Shown: positions 21,983 to 32,091 of the stretch, in pieces
Layout: each line of letters starts with the position of its first letter
Position numbering within the stretch: the first letter of the stretch is position 1
Origin: CAVSRC01 sp963781775
GTDB taxonomy: Bacteria > Pseudomonadota > Alphaproteobacteria > Rhizobiales > Kaistiaceae
Direction of reading: 5' to 3'
DNA: 64,000 nucleotides
Assembly: GCA_963781775.1 (NCBI GenBank)
Contig: CAWAHE010000011.1
Span: 305,795-369,794 of the forward strand
The notes under the pieces: model-generated
Told to the model about the DNA's origin: nothing
The model's input: only the letters and a program-made list of their open reading frames with translations
Databases searched by the model: none
Program-made: the position numbers and the translations under genes

Positions 21983-23032
21983 TTACGCTGGTGCTGCTTC
22001 GTCCGCGGCATCCCTGCTCCAGCGGAACGGCGTGCCGTCGATCCACATCCGATGCATGATCACCGCAAGCCGTCTTGCCACAGCGACCTGGGCGCGGACC
22101 TTGCCGCGCCGACGGGCGACCTCGATGCCCCAGCGCTTCAGCCAGCTCCAGCGCTGAACTCGCGTCAGCAGGACGTTGGCGGCCTCGCAGAGCAGCGCGC
22201 GGACATCCGGTCGCCGCATCGGGTGATGCCGCCGTTGCGGTCCGTCTCGCCGGAGGCGTACTTCCTCGGCGTCAGCCCGAAGTGGGCACCTACAAGCGAA
22301 GACTTGGCGAAGCGGGTCGGGTCCTCCACCGCCGTTCGAAAGGCAAGTGCCGTCACCGGACCGACACCGGGGACGCTCACCAGGAGCCGACAAACGGGAT
22401 CAGCCTTCACTGCGGCCAGCACCATCCGGTGCAGACAATCGAGCCTTTCGACGACCTCACGACGAACCGACAGGATCGCACCGACAACCCGTTCGAGAAT
22501 CCGGTCGCCCTCGACCAACTCGCGCACCCTCTGATCCAGCCGCCCCGGGTCGACCTTGCCGACCTTCAAACCGAAGGCCTTCAGGATGCCGCGCAGGTGG
22601 TTGTCGTACTCCATACATCACCCGACACCGGACCAGCATCTCGCGGCTCCGCAGAAGAGCCCGCAGCTTGTGCGTTGCCTGGCTCTTGACGTGAACCGCA
22701 CGGTACCAGCCAGCATGCAGAGCCCAGGCAATATTGCGGGCATCGATCCGGTCGGTCTTCACCGGCATGGCGCTCGTCGCCGCCTTCAGGTGCCGCGCGT
22801 CGAGGCAGACCACAGGCAAACCTGCTGCCGCCAGACCGTCGTACATCGCCGGCCCCAGCGAACCGGCCTCGATCCCAACCCGCTCAAACTCGACCGCCGT
22901 CTGCTCGAGCCACGCAGCGATCGTCTCCGGCTCAGATCCGACGCGGCCTTCCTTCACCACCCTGCGCCGCTCGTCGACGACGCAGATCGACGTCTCCTTC
23001 AACGACACGTCCAGACCGGCATAGTGCTTCAT
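21983..23032 (-). mobile_element. IS110-family transposase gene with two frameshifts
   Basis: MKHYAGLDVSLKETSICVVDE (DEDD-type N-terminus), KTDRIDARNIAWALHAGWYRAVHVKS and the C-terminal transposase_20 block (LVSVPGVGPVTALAFRTAVEDPTRFAKSSLVGAHFGLTPRKYASGE) identify an IS110/IS1111-type element. The C-terminus is RLAVIMHRMWIDGTPFRW. The frame breaks near 22617 (extra T between two ATG codons) and near 22205 (one G missing of a G-G pair), both on codon boundaries, so the gene may be intact in reality. Element ends were not resolved; 23045-23342 is non-coding flank where I see nothing else. Confidence 0.8.
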
Positions 23033-23342
23033 GGCGTCCTCCATCGGGTTGCTGCCTGCCAGACCGGAGAGATTCGATCTGCCTCAACCTGGAGGATTAC
23101 CCCGCCACACCGTCAGCGGCGCCGCGGTTGAGCCAAACAGCCCGATTGCTCCATCTCTGAAAATCAGCAGATTTTTCGACGTTTTTGCGGCGACTATCGA
23201 TATGTCACCGGCGCATCAGGGAGCCAGTCGAAGTACATTTTTTCCGGCGACGCATCACCAAAACCGGTTAGTCGCCATCCATGGTAGCTTCCGTTGATGA
23301 GCCGGCCTTGCGCCCGTACTATCCGGCGGCAAATCGACGGCC

Positions 23343-24587
23343 TCAGTCCACCCGCGCGTGCTGATCTCCTAGGACGCCGGTGGCAGCGATAACGCCATTA
23401 GAGCGGAGCCATGAGATCTCGTCCGCAGAGTAGCCAGCTTCCTTGAGAATCGCGTCCGAATGTTCGCCCAGCAACGGTGCAGCGCTACGGACCGCGCCGG
23501 GGTTCTGCGACAGCTTGACTGGCAAGCCGGCCATCCGCACGACACCAGCCGTGGGGTGCTCGACACAACTTACCATGTCACGGGCAAGCACTTGGGGATC
23601 GACGACCACTTTGTCGATTGAATTCACCGCTGTGCAGGGCACACCTTCCGCCGAAAGCAACTCAATCCATTCGGCGACAGAGCGGGTTCGGAATGCCTCC
23701 TGCAGCATCGGGACCAACTCCTCGCGCAGCGCTGCGCGGTCGGCCGACGTCTGGTAGCGCGGATCATCAAGCCATTCGGCCCGCCCAATGGCCCGGCATA
23801 CCCCTTGCCACATGCGGTCGGTGAAGGCGGCAACCACCACCCAGTCGTCAGAAGCTTCAAACGCACGGTATGCGACGGAGAGTTGCATGGCAGTGCCGCG
23901 ACGGACGGGCGGACGACCAGTCGCGAAGAAATAAGTCAGATGATAGGAGAGCATTGATATCTGCCCCTCCAGAAGAGAGGTGTCGACCCGTTGGCCAAGT
24001 CCGGTGCGATGGCGCGCTTCCACCGCCATCAGAATGCCGATCGTGCCGTACAGGGCACCGCCGATATCCGCGACCGATATGCCGGCCTTCACCGGTCCTC
24101 GCCCTTCTTCGCCGGTAACGCTCATGTTGCCCGCGAAAGCCTGCATGAAGACATCGTTGGCGCGGTCCTCGGCGCGAGGCCCATTCGTTCCAAAGCCGCT
24201 AATACTGCAATAGATCAGCCGTGGATTGATGGCTCGCAGTGCTTCGTACCCGAGGCCTAGCTTGTCGAGCGCTCCGACGCGAAAATTGTCGATAACGACA
24301 TCGGCGTTCGCTGCCAGTCGCTTGACGATCTCGACGCCTTCCCGGCTCTTCATATCTATTTCGAGACTGCGCTTGTTCCGGTTGGCGGCGGCGAAGTAGT
24401 GAGAAACACCTCCCGCGAAGAATGGTGCCCAACCGCAACTCTCGTCGCCTTTCCCAATGCGCTCGATCTTGATGACGTCGGCACCGTAATCAGCAAGCAT
24501 CATGGCGCAGAACGGCCCCGCCATGGCGACGCCGATTTCAATGACCTTCAGCCCGACGAGCGGTGTGGTTTCGTCCTTCGTCTGCAT
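23343..24587 (-). CDS. CaiB/BaiF-type CoA-transferase (family III)
   Basis: 414 residues, the normal length. The N-terminus LVGLKVIEIGVAMAGPFCAMMLADYGADVIKIERIGKGD is the class III signature. Later come NRNKRSLEIDMKS, NADVVIDNFRVGALDKLGLGYEALRAINPRLIYCSISGFG, and ND followed by VFMQAFAGNMSVTG, where the Asp is the expected acyl-anhydride nucleophile. It transfers CoA between carboxylic acids in the cytoplasm. It is adjacent to the FAH-type gene on the same strand and divergent from the IclR-led genes; together they suggest activation of a carboxylate taken up by the ABC importer. Confidence 0.88.
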   Translation of the reverse strand: MQTKDETTPLVGLKVIEIGVAMAGPFCAMMLADYGADVIKIERIGKGDESCGWAPFFAGGVSHYFAAANRNKRSLEIDMKSREGVEIVKRLAANADVVIDNFRVGALDKLGLGYEALRAINPRLIYCSISGFGTNGPRAEDRANDVFMQAFAGNMSVTGEEGRGPVKAGISVADIGGALYGTIGILMAVEARHRTGLGQRVDTSLLEGQISMLSYHLTYFFATGRPPVRRGTAMQLSVAYRAFEASDDWVVVAAFTDRMWQGVCRAIGRAEWLDDPRYQTSADRAALREELVPMLQEAFRTRSVAEWIELLSAEGVPCTAVNSIDKVVVDPQVLARDMVSCVEHPTAGVVRMAGLPVKLSQNPGAVRSAAPLLGEHSDAILKEAGYSADEISWLRSNGVIAATGVLGDQHARVD

Positions 24588-24622
24588 TTTTGGTCCGCTT
24601 CCGGTTCAGGCAGCGTCGACGG

Positions 24623-25563
24623 TTAGACCGCGACAACAGTATTCTCGAGAACGCCGATGCCGCCGATATGGCACGTCATTACGTCGCCGTGGGCAAGAAA
24701 GCGGCGTGGGTCCATCGCGTAGCCAACGCCTGACGGAGTGCCAGTAGCGATGATGTCGCCCGCTTCAAGTGTGAGTCCCGCGGACAGCGAGGTAACGATC
24801 TCGGGAATGGTGAAAATCATGTCGGCCGTGGATGCGTTCTGCCGGAACTCACCGTTGACCGACATAGCAATCGACAGGTCGTGCGGATTGCTGATCGCCG
24901 ACTTGTGCACGATCCACGGTCCAAGAGGACAACTCCCATCGAGCGCCTTGCCCTTGAACCATTGGTCATGGCGACGCTGAAGGTCCCGTGCCGTTACGTC
25001 ATTGATGATCGTATAGCCGAAGACGTAGTCGTAGGCATTCTCAGCTGGGATATCCCGCCCGCTGCGACCGATGACGACACCGAGCTCAACTTCGTAATCG
25101 AGTCGTCGCGTCACCTTCTCGTCGAGCCTGACGGGCGCACCCGGACCGACGACAGCAGTCGGCGGTTTCGTGAAGAACTGGGGAAAGGTTGGCACTTCAG
25201 TTTGCTTCTCGCGTGAGCGGTTGTCCTCTGAAATATGCTCAGCATAGTTCCGGCCGACGCAAAAAATGTTCTTCGCAGGCTTCGGGATCGGCGCAAGGAT
25301 CTGGACCGCATCCGCAGCGACCACCCCCAGCCAGAGCCGAACGCTCTCCTAACGCCGCCTTGACGATCACCTCGATCGTCTCAGGGCCAAGCGCGATGAT
25401 GTCGGCCAGACTAGGGCCGTCGCGCTGGGTCGCACTGCGTGCGGTCGAGAACAATTCAATGCCGGCCTGTGTTGCCAGCCACGCAAGGTCGACGATGGTG
25501 GAGTTCATCGATCCATGCTACGGGTGTTGCCTTGTCGCGCCAGGTTGCCGTTCCGAAACGCAT
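24623..25563 (-). CDS. Fumarylacetoacetate hydrolase-family protein, two frameshifts
   Basis: Starts MRFGTATWRDKATPVAWI at 25563, shifts frame near 25508 (extra G after ATC) to NSTIVDLAWLATQAG, and again near 25330 (extra G after GGT). It then runs cleanly with IFCVGRNYAEHISEDN, FFTKPPTAVVGPG, RLDYEVELGVVIGRSGRDI (metal-binding Glu residues), VFGYTIINDVTARDLQ and IATGTPSGVGYAMDP. About 312 residues, normal for FAH-fold hydrolases, decarboxylases or isomerases acting on 2-oxo or beta-diketo acids. Both indels are on codon boundaries. Confidence 0.85.
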
Positions 25564-25650
25564 CTCGCTCCTCCGTGACGCGACTACTTGCAGCGAGCCT
25601 GCGCCAACGGGCAACAAGCGAATGTCTGGGAAAGCGCTTTCGGGACGCGA

Positions 25651-25666
25651 TTTCACAATCGTGAAA
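25651..25666. promoter_or_regulatory. Palindromic operator candidate 1
   Basis: TTTCACAATCGTGAAA is a perfect inverted repeat (TTTCAC/GTGAAA, 4-bp spacer) in the 213-bp divergent gap between the FAH-type gene and the IclR-family gene. IclR-type regulators commonly bind such palindromes in divergent promoters, so this is a likely operator. Confidence 0.6.
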
Positions 25667-25686
25667 TAATCTACCCTTCTAGATTT

Positions 25687-25702
25687 TTTCATATATGTGA
25701 AA
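25687..25702. promoter_or_regulatory. Palindromic operator candidate 2
   Basis: TTTCATATATGTGAAA repeats the same half-site with one mismatch, 36 bp (centre to centre) from the first palindrome. Two similar sites near helical phasing suggest cooperative binding by the adjacent IclR-family regulator. Confidence 0.55.
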
Positions 25703-25776
25703 ATTCAACTGCCTAGCGGATGGTAGTGCCGCTGCCGCGGTGCAAACAAACACCAGTGAAAACGGAAGAGGCCCTC

Positions 25777-26592
25777 ATGGCAGCGGTCGTCAAATCAGCG
25801 CAGCGAGTAATCGAGGTCTTCGAGTTCTTTGCGGAACGGCGATCGCCGGCCACGCTGACCGAGGTTTCACGCGGATTGGGCTATCCGCCGTCGAGCACTT
25901 CCGCCCTGCTAAAGAGCCTGCAGCATCTGGGATATCTCGACTATGACCACGGCGACCGCACTTTCGTGCCGACCCTGCGAGCGGCCCTGCTCGGCATTTG
26001 GGTAAATGACAGGCTGATCGCCGACGGTACGATCCTGAGACTCATGCATACGCTTTGCGATCGGATTGGTGATACAGTCGTTCTCGGAGCGCAAAGTGAA
26101 CTCAGCGTGCAGTACATCCACGTCGTACGTTCATTGCGCCGGCGCCGGCCACCCCAGGTCATGACCGGCCATTTGCGGCCCCTGCTCACCTCGGCCGTCG
26201 GTCAAGTGATCCTAAGCACGAAAAGCGACGCCGAAATCGTAGCCCTCGCGCGCCGAATCAACGCGGAGGAACAGGACTCGCAATTACGGGTCAAGCCGAG
26301 CGAGGTTCTGGCCAGTGTCGATCGCTTCCGGCGGGAAGGATATGCCCATACCGAGGGCATGTTCACTGCAGGCTCAGGCATCGTTGCTATGCTGCTCGCA
26401 GCACCGCGGCACCAGCCTCCGCTTGCCCTCGGAATTGGGGCACCACTCAATCGTTTTCGCGAACGTATGCCGACCTACGTCAGCGCCCTGCGTAACGTCA
26501 TCGAGTTGCATCGGCAGCATATGGAGCGGGATTGGGCGCGCGGGCACGCAAGTCGCGCGTTCGCGCCAACCATACATTTGCCGCAACCTTGA
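25777..26592 (+). CDS. IclR-family transcriptional regulator
   Basis: 271 residues from ATG 25777 with GGAAGAGG upstream. The N-terminal winged HTH (KSAQRVIEVFEFFAERRSPATLTEVSRGLGYPPSSTSALLKSLQHLGYLDYD) is followed by an effector-binding IclR domain (TSAVGQVILSTKSDAEIVALARRIN, EGMFTAGSGIVAMLLAAP). It probably controls both the divergent CoA-transferase/FAH genes and the importer-lyase genes that follow, through the two palindromes in its upstream region. 26593-26874 is a non-coding gap likely holding the importer promoter. Confidence 0.88.
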   Translation: MAAVVKSAQRVIEVFEFFAERRSPATLTEVSRGLGYPPSSTSALLKSLQHLGYLDYDHGDRTFVPTLRAALLGIWVNDRLIADGTILRLMHTLCDRIGDTVVLGAQSELSVQYIHVVRSLRRRRPPQVMTGHLRPLLTSAVGQVILSTKSDAEIVALARRINAEEQDSQLRVKPSEVLASVDRFRREGYAHTEGMFTAGSGIVAMLLAAPRHQPPLALGIGAPLNRFRERMPTYVSALRNVIELHRQHMERDWARGHASRAFAPTIHLPQP

Positions 26593-26874
26593 AATGCCGC
26601 CGGCAAGCACGGCAAGACGTCTGGTCACGTGCTCCGATCATCGATTGTGCAACGCGACAATGTGCTGCCCAGCCAAACTGATTATTCTCGTTCCCTGAAT
26701 GCCTTTCCGTCAAGGGGGCCTCCCCGGAGATGCGGCTCGTGCCTCCAAATCGTTGACGCGCCTCCCTTCCGCAGTACCTTTCCTCCCCACCGAAACAGGC
26801 CGCAGAAGCCTGGAACCGCACCAAGCGGCCGCCACCTAATCCGTCAGTCCACGTGCAGTGGGAGGAAACCAAGT

Positions 26875-27978
26875 ATGCAGCCCATACAACTCGTCCGAAT
26901 GGCATCGCTAGCTGTTGCTGCGGTGTTCTTGAGCGCGGCTTTCGCGCAAGCGCAGGAAAGCCAGCCCACGAATCTTAATGCCGCTGGTGGCATGAACGAA
27001 CTGGTCGCCAAGGCGAAGAAGGAAGGTGCGCTTCTCGTCTATGGCGCGCCGAGTCAAGACAAGATGGAGAAATGGTTTGCCGGCTTCACCAAGAAGTACG
27101 GCATTCCTGTTCAGTACTATCGTGCGCCGACCAATCCCTTAATGCAGCGCTTCTCCCAGGAGCAGACGGTCGGCAAGAATATGGCCGACGCAATAACCAT
27201 CAGTGATCGCACTGTCCTCATGGCGGCCGATAGTAAGGGTTGGATCTCCGAATACACCCCATCGAACGCCAATGCCTTTCCGGCGGACGCGGTCGTGCCC
27301 GGTAAGGCCTATCCACTCTATCTGACCATCTCCGCCGTCGGCTGGAACACACGCGTGGTTCCGCAGGATCTGCAGAAGAAGCTCTTTGCCGATCCATTGG
27401 GCGGTCTTCTTGACCCGCGTCTCAAGGGAAAGATCTCGGCTGTTACTGTCACGGCCGGTGGCCCCCAGATCGCGAGCAACTCCAACATCGCGCTTAATCT
27501 ATCAGACAAATATGGCTGGAAGTATTTCGAGAGCCTGAGCAAGCAGGCGCCCGTTATCGTCAACAGCACGACGACGGCACTTCGGGGCATCATCGCTGGG
27601 GACTACTGGGCAACGCTTGATGGTTATTCTTCGGTCTTCGCGCCGAAGGTTGTCGATGGCGCACCAATCGCTTTCCAGTCACCGGATACTGCATCTGCCG
27701 CTGAGTTCTATCTGTCAGTGGTCGCTCACGCACCTCATCCATACGCTGCCCGCCTGTTTCAGGAATGGGCAATGACACCCGAAGCGCAGGATTCGCTTGC
27801 CGTGTTCACGCAGGGCGACGTGACGGTTGCCGGCTGGACCGACAATCGCGCTATCCGCAAGGAATCGTGGTACCGGCCGGCCAAGCACCTTTGGTTTGGC
27901 TGGGCGACCGATCCGCAGCTCAAAGGCGCTCAGCTCAAGGCATTCTACGCTAAATGGCAGAGCATTCTCGGCAAGTGA
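26875..27978 (+). CDS. ABC importer substrate-binding protein (Fe3+/polyamine-type, family 1)
   Basis: 367 residues with a good GGAGGA site and a signal peptide (MQPIQLVRMASLAVAAVFLSAAFAQA). The mature part shows the periplasmic binding fold of the ferric-iron/thiamine/spermidine group: LVAKAKKEGALLVYGAPSQDKMEKWFAGFTKKYGIPVQYYR, WNTRVVP, DPRLKGKISAVT. It probably captures the substrate for the permease and ATPase encoded 5 kb downstream. Family members bind iron, thiamine, phosphonates or carboxylates, so the ligand cannot be read directly; the enzymes between suggest a polycarboxylate. Confidence 0.82.
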   Translation: MQPIQLVRMASLAVAAVFLSAAFAQAQESQPTNLNAAGGMNELVAKAKKEGALLVYGAPSQDKMEKWFAGFTKKYGIPVQYYRAPTNPLMQRFSQEQTVGKNMADAITISDRTVLMAADSKGWISEYTPSNANAFPADAVVPGKAYPLYLTISAVGWNTRVVPQDLQKKLFADPLGGLLDPRLKGKISAVTVTAGGPQIASNSNIALNLSDKYGWKYFESLSKQAPVIVNSTTTALRGIIAGDYWATLDGYSSVFAPKVVDGAPIAFQSPDTASAAEFYLSVVAHAPHPYAARLFQEWAMTPEAQDSLAVFTQGDVTVAGWTDNRAIRKESWYRPAKHLWFGWATDPQLKGAQLKAFYAKWQSILGK

Positions 27979-28090
27979 AGCCCCAAGGAACCCGTCAACA
28001 ATAACGGTCCAAGCGGCAGCCTTTCGGTCGGCTGGACCCAACTTTGCCGCCGGCAATGCCGGCGGCGTTCTACTCGGACAAGGACCAATC

Positions 28091-29455
28091 ATGCCGACCA
28101 CTCTTGACTGCACCATCATGCGCAATGTGTTCGGAACCGCACGGATGCGTGCGATCTTTGATTCAAGTCGCCTTCTGCAGGGTTGGCTTGACGTGTGGGC
28201 AGCACTTGCCGAGGCGGAAGCCGAGGTCGGTCTCATTCCGCCCGATGCGGCCGTAGCTATCGGAAAGGCAGCGAAGGCCGAGAATTTCGACCTCGAGAAG
28301 ATCAGCGCGGGTATCGAGGCCGGACGGCATATTCTGATGCCTGCCATACGTGCCCTCGCGGAGGCATCCGGCGAGGCGGGCAAATTTGTCCATTGGGGCA
28401 CGACGACGACGGACGTCATCGATACCGGTCTCGTGCTGCAGCTCCGCGAGGCCATCGAGACGGTAGCGCGCGAAGTAAGCGACATCACAGCGATTCTGGT
28501 TGCGCTGGCGCAACGTTACAAGGGCCAGCCGATGGCCGGCCGCACACATTGGCAGCACGCCGTGCCGATTACCTTCGGTCTCAAGGTCGCCCAATGGGTC
28601 GACCAGCTTCAGCGGGATACCGGGCGCCTCGAACACGCCCGCCAGACCGCCATCGTCTCCCAGATCGGCGGAGCCGCCGGCACCTTTGCTTCCCTGGGCA
28701 GTTACGCCAAGGACGTCCAGGCAATCGCCAGTCGCCGGCTCGGCTTGCCGCTGCCGAGCGCGCCCTGGTACGTCGTGCGCGACCGGTTTGGCGAATTGGT
28801 ATCGGCGCTCGGTATGCTTGCCGCGACGATCGAACGGATCAACATCGAGATCGGCAGCCTGTCAGGAACTGAGATCGGCGAACTCGCCGAGCCGCTGACC
28901 AATGTCCAAGTCGGTTCATCGACGATGCCGCAAAAGCGCAACCCCATCAACAGCGAGCGGGCCGCAGCCGGGTGCAAGATCGTTCGCGGTCTCGTCCCCG
29001 TGATGCAGGGCCTGATGGTTCTCGCCCATGAACGAGATATGTCGGCGAACACCGCCGAATGGCTGCTTCTGCCGCAGTGTCTAATCACGCTCGACGGATC
29101 GCTTCTGCTCACTCATCGCGTTCTCGACGGACTCGTCGTCGACACCGAGAAAATGAATGCCAATCTCGCGCTCACGCGGGGCGGAATTGTCGCCGAGGCG
29201 GTCATGTTCGGCCTCGCCCGCCACATGGGACGTGAGCATGCTCATGAGGTCACTATCGCGGTCGCCCGGGAAGCGAGAGAGCGGAACACCAGTCTTCTTA
29301 ATGTGCTGCACGAGCACGAGGAGGTGCGGGCGATCCTTGACGAAGAGCAACTGCGCGCACTTGTCGACCCGATCAATCACCTCGGCCTCGCCGAGGATAT
29401 CGTCGACCAGGTGACGGCCCGCGCGCAGGCGCCTGCAATAGCTCCGGCTGAATAG
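28091..29455 (+). CDS. Fumarase/aspartase-superfamily lyase (PurB/PcaB-like)
   Basis: 454 residues. The superfamily signature GSSTMPQKRNPINSE and the upstream HWGTTTTDVIDTGLVLQLREA and GRTHWQHAVPITFGLKVA blocks are intact, including the residues that form the tetrameric active site. Such enzymes eliminate fumarate or a related unsaturated acid from C-N or C-C bonds (adenylosuccinate, argininosuccinate, iminodisuccinate, EDDS lyases; PcaB cyclo-isomerase). It is followed directly by an MmgE/PrpD-family gene; the same pairing (lyase plus MmgE/PrpD epimerase) is known for iminodisuccinate breakdown. The exact substrate is unproven. Confidence 0.82.
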   Translation: MPTTLDCTIMRNVFGTARMRAIFDSSRLLQGWLDVWAALAEAEAEVGLIPPDAAVAIGKAAKAENFDLEKISAGIEAGRHILMPAIRALAEASGEAGKFVHWGTTTTDVIDTGLVLQLREAIETVAREVSDITAILVALAQRYKGQPMAGRTHWQHAVPITFGLKVAQWVDQLQRDTGRLEHARQTAIVSQIGGAAGTFASLGSYAKDVQAIASRRLGLPLPSAPWYVVRDRFGELVSALGMLAATIERINIEIGSLSGTEIGELAEPLTNVQVGSSTMPQKRNPINSERAAAGCKIVRGLVPVMQGLMVLAHERDMSANTAEWLLLPQCLITLDGSLLLTHRVLDGLVVDTEKMNANLALTRGGIVAEAVMFGLARHMGREHAHEVTIAVAREARERNTSLLNVLHEHEEVRAILDEEQLRALVDPINHLGLAEDIVDQVTARAQAPAIAPAE

Positions 29456-29491
29456 CGGCGCGATCCCGGACGACCGCGGAGGACCATCGCC

Positions 29492-30841
29492 TTGGCGTCG
29501 ACAGAGCAGGATTTCGCGACCGCCCTCGCCGCGGCACTGCCGGCCTTCGCCGAGTTGAATGCACCGGGCGACATCCTTCTCAGAATGGCTGACACCGTGG
29601 CCTGCGCGCTTGGCGCGGAGCGCCTCGGCGCCGATGGCGAGAATGCGGTGACGCGTGTCGCCCGGTTTGCCGAGACCACCGAGAGCGCCGACGAGTTGGC
29701 GACAGTGTGGGCCACGGGCACGCGTCTCGCGACCGACGCAGCCGCCTTTCGCAACGCTGCCGCCGCCCGCTTTCTCGACTACAACGATACCTACGTGGCG
29801 GGCGCCATCGTCCATCCGAGCGACATGATCCCGGCGATCGTCGCACTTGCCGAGAGCCGCCGAATTGGCTGGTCGCGTCTGGTCGACTCCGTCGGCGTGG
29901 CCTACGAAACGCTTTGCCGGCTCGCCGAGCAGGCCAACCTCAGACAGCACGGCTTTGACGGCTCGTCGCTGACGCCGCTCGCGACCGCCGCCGGCTGTGC
30001 GTGGCTGGTCGCGCTTTCGCCGGCGCAGGCGGCGAACGCTCTGCGCATCGCCGCCCTAGACGCAGCGATGCTGCGGGCGGTGCGTGCCGGACGACTATCC
30101 GACTGGAAAGCTCTGGCCTCCGGCCGCGGCGCGGTGAAAGCATTGTTCGCCGTTCGTATGGCGGAGGCCGGGAGCGAGGCGCCGCCGACGGCATTCGACG
30201 GCCGCGAAGGATTGTTCGCCCGGGTGAGCGGGCCGCTCGCTGTCGCGAACGATGGCGTCGCGCGGTTGCCGCGCACGATCCTCAAGCGTTTCCCCTCGCA
30301 GATCTTTACCCAGCCCATGCTGGCGCTTGCGAGCAACCTTCATAAACAGCTCCCCGCCAAGCCGGTCTCCGTCACGATTAACTGTTTTCGTATGGCAGTC
30401 GACATGCTCGGCCACCGGCTGGCGCCAGGCGACACGCTCAATCGTGAGACGGCCGACCATAGCGCTGCCTTCTGCGTCGCAGCCATGCTTATTCGGGGGC
30501 GTTTAGGCCATGACGACGTCGATGGCTTCCTAGTCGATCCTGAGATTTTGGCGCTGACGGACAAGGTCAACCTCGTCGAGGAACCAAATGCGACTGCCGC
30601 GTTTCCGGCCAGACTCGAGCTTGATCTGACGGTGCACTGTGCCGACGAAACGACCTTGACTGCCGTGAGCCGCGAATTGAAATCTATCGGCCCGGATGAT
30701 CTCGCGACGAAGCTCGACGATCTCTGGCCGGTCGGCCGCGCCCGGCGATGGCCTTGGACTTGCCCGGCCGACGCCTCGCCATTTCCGCTTGTCGCCGCGG
30801 CCGCACGGCCCGCATTCGCATCTCCCGGAGAACCTGTATGA
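29492..30841 (+). CDS. MmgE/PrpD-family protein (dehydratase or epimerase)
   Basis: 449 residues from TTG 29492, with GCGGAGGA about 10 nt upstream. Typical segments: RMADTVACALGAE, AAARFLDYNDTYVAGAIVHPSDMIPAIVALAE (the D-x-N-D-T and HPSD motifs), AANLRQHGFDGSS-like middle part, and RETADHSAAFCVAAMLIRG. The family includes 2-methylcitrate dehydratase, cis-aconitate decarboxylase and iminodisuccinate epimerase, all acting on polycarboxylates without a metal cluster. Its stop overlaps the start of the aconitase-like gene (ATGA), so the two are coupled. Confidence 0.85.
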   Translation: MASTEQDFATALAAALPAFAELNAPGDILLRMADTVACALGAERLGADGENAVTRVARFAETTESADELATVWATGTRLATDAAAFRNAAAARFLDYNDTYVAGAIVHPSDMIPAIVALAESRRIGWSRLVDSVGVAYETLCRLAEQANLRQHGFDGSSLTPLATAAGCAWLVALSPAQAANALRIAALDAAMLRAVRAGRLSDWKALASGRGAVKALFAVRMAEAGSEAPPTAFDGREGLFARVSGPLAVANDGVARLPRTILKRFPSQIFTQPMLALASNLHKQLPAKPVSVTINCFRMAVDMLGHRLAPGDTLNRETADHSAAFCVAAMLIRGRLGHDDVDGFLVDPEILALTDKVNLVEEPNATAAFPARLELDLTVHCADETTLTAVSRELKSIGPDDLATKLDDLWPVGRARRWPWTCPADASPFPLVAAAARPAFASPGEPV

Positions 30842-32091
30842 ACCTGATCGAACATATCCTGGCCAAGGGCAGTGGCCGCGCCAAGGTCGAGCCCGGTGAT
30901 ATCGTCGTTACCGACGTTGATTGCGCCATCCTGCACGATCTCTCCGGCCGAAGCTGCCGTCAGGTCTTCGAGAGCAAGGTCGGCGGCTCGCTTGCCCACC
31001 CCGAACGTATTGTCATGGTCTTCGACCACATCTTCTCACCACCAAGCGAGGACAAGGCCGAGGTGCTGCTGAAGAATTGTGAGTTCTGCTACAAGCACGG
31101 CATCAATCTCTACGATTGCGGCAGCGGCAACGTGCATATCACGGCGTTGCAGAACGGCCATGTCAAACCCGGAATGCTCGTCGTCGGCTCAGACAGTCAT
31201 TCGCCGGTGCATGGCGTCATGGGCTGCTTTTCCGCAGCGCTCGGCAATGACTCCTACGCCGCGACTGTTATGCCGCATTCCAAGGCGTGGTTCCGGGTGC
31301 CGGAGACCATCGATATTGAGTTAGTCGGCGAGACGAAGCCCGGCACTACGACCCGCGACGTGGCGCTGTGGCTGTGCGCGCAGATCGGCGAAGGCGCGGC
31401 GAACTACCAAGCGGTCCGCTTCAGCGGCGAATATGTCCGCGCGCTTGGCGTTTGGGATCGCTGGCTGCTCACCCTGATGGCCGTCGATATCGGTGCCAAA
31501 TGCGCCTATGTCGACCCTGACGAGACCACCCTCGCCTTCGCCCGTGATCTTGGGCTCCGGGATTTCGAGGTCGTCCACGACGATCCGGGGACGACCTTCG
31601 TGTCGACCCAGCAATGGGACGTCAGCGATCTCGAACCGCAGATTTGTTTCCCACCGACGATCGGCAACGTCCGCCCGATCCGCGAGTTTGCCGGCACGCC
31701 GGTACAATGGGCCGAACTCGGCGGCCACGGCGGCGGGCGCAGCCCTGACATCGACATGGCGGTCCAGATGTTGAAGCAGGCCCCCAAGCACGAGCGGGTC
31801 AACTTCAACGTGGTCCCCGGCAGCCGTCGCATCATGGCCGAAGCGGTGAAAGATGGCCGCCTCGGTCTGCTTCATGAGCGCGGCGCTACCTGGTTTCCGC
31901 CGAGCACCGGCTCCAACCAGGCCGTCAATATGGGCGCGATGGCCGCCGGCGAGACGATGATCTCGACCCACGTGCGGAACTTCCCAGGGCGCAACGGTAG
32001 CCCTCATGCATCCATGTACCTCGCCTCGGCGCTTTCGGTGGCTGCTGCCGCCGTCGCCGGCAAGATCATCGATCCTCGGGAGATGTTGTGA
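30838..32091 (+). CDS. Aconitase/LeuC-like large subunit lacking the Fe-S cysteines
   Basis: 417 residues, co-linear with isopropylmalate dehydratase/homoaconitase large subunits: DHIFSPPSEDKAEVLLKN, LVVGSDSHSPVHGVMGCFSAALGNDSYA (equivalent of GDSHTSTHGA), FNVVPGSRRIMAEAV, ETMISTHVRNFPGRNGSP and YLASALSVAAAAVAGKIIDPRE. However, the three cluster ligands are gone. The SCTNGR position reads GHGGGR (Cys to His), and the TCGPCLGG position reads STGSNQAV (Cys to Thr and Cys to Asn). A catalytic [4Fe-4S] cluster as in aconitase is therefore unlikely. Its partner small subunit is encoded immediately downstream, so a functional heterodimer with altered chemistry is plausible. Confidence 0.85.
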   Translation: MNLIEHILAKGSGRAKVEPGDIVVTDVDCAILHDLSGRSCRQVFESKVGGSLAHPERIVMVFDHIFSPPSEDKAEVLLKNCEFCYKHGINLYDCGSGNVHITALQNGHVKPGMLVVGSDSHSPVHGVMGCFSAALGNDSYAATVMPHSKAWFRVPETIDIELVGETKPGTTTRDVALWLCAQIGEGAANYQAVRFSGEYVRALGVWDRWLLTLMAVDIGAKCAYVDPDETTLAFARDLGLRDFEVVHDDPGTTFVSTQQWDVSDLEPQICFPPTIGNVRPIREFAGTPVQWAELGGHGGGRSPDIDMAVQMLKQAPKHERVNFNVVPGSRRIMAEAVKDGRLGLLHERGATWFPPSTGSNQAVNMGAMAAGETMISTHVRNFPGRNGSPHASMYLASALSVAAAAVAGKIIDPREML

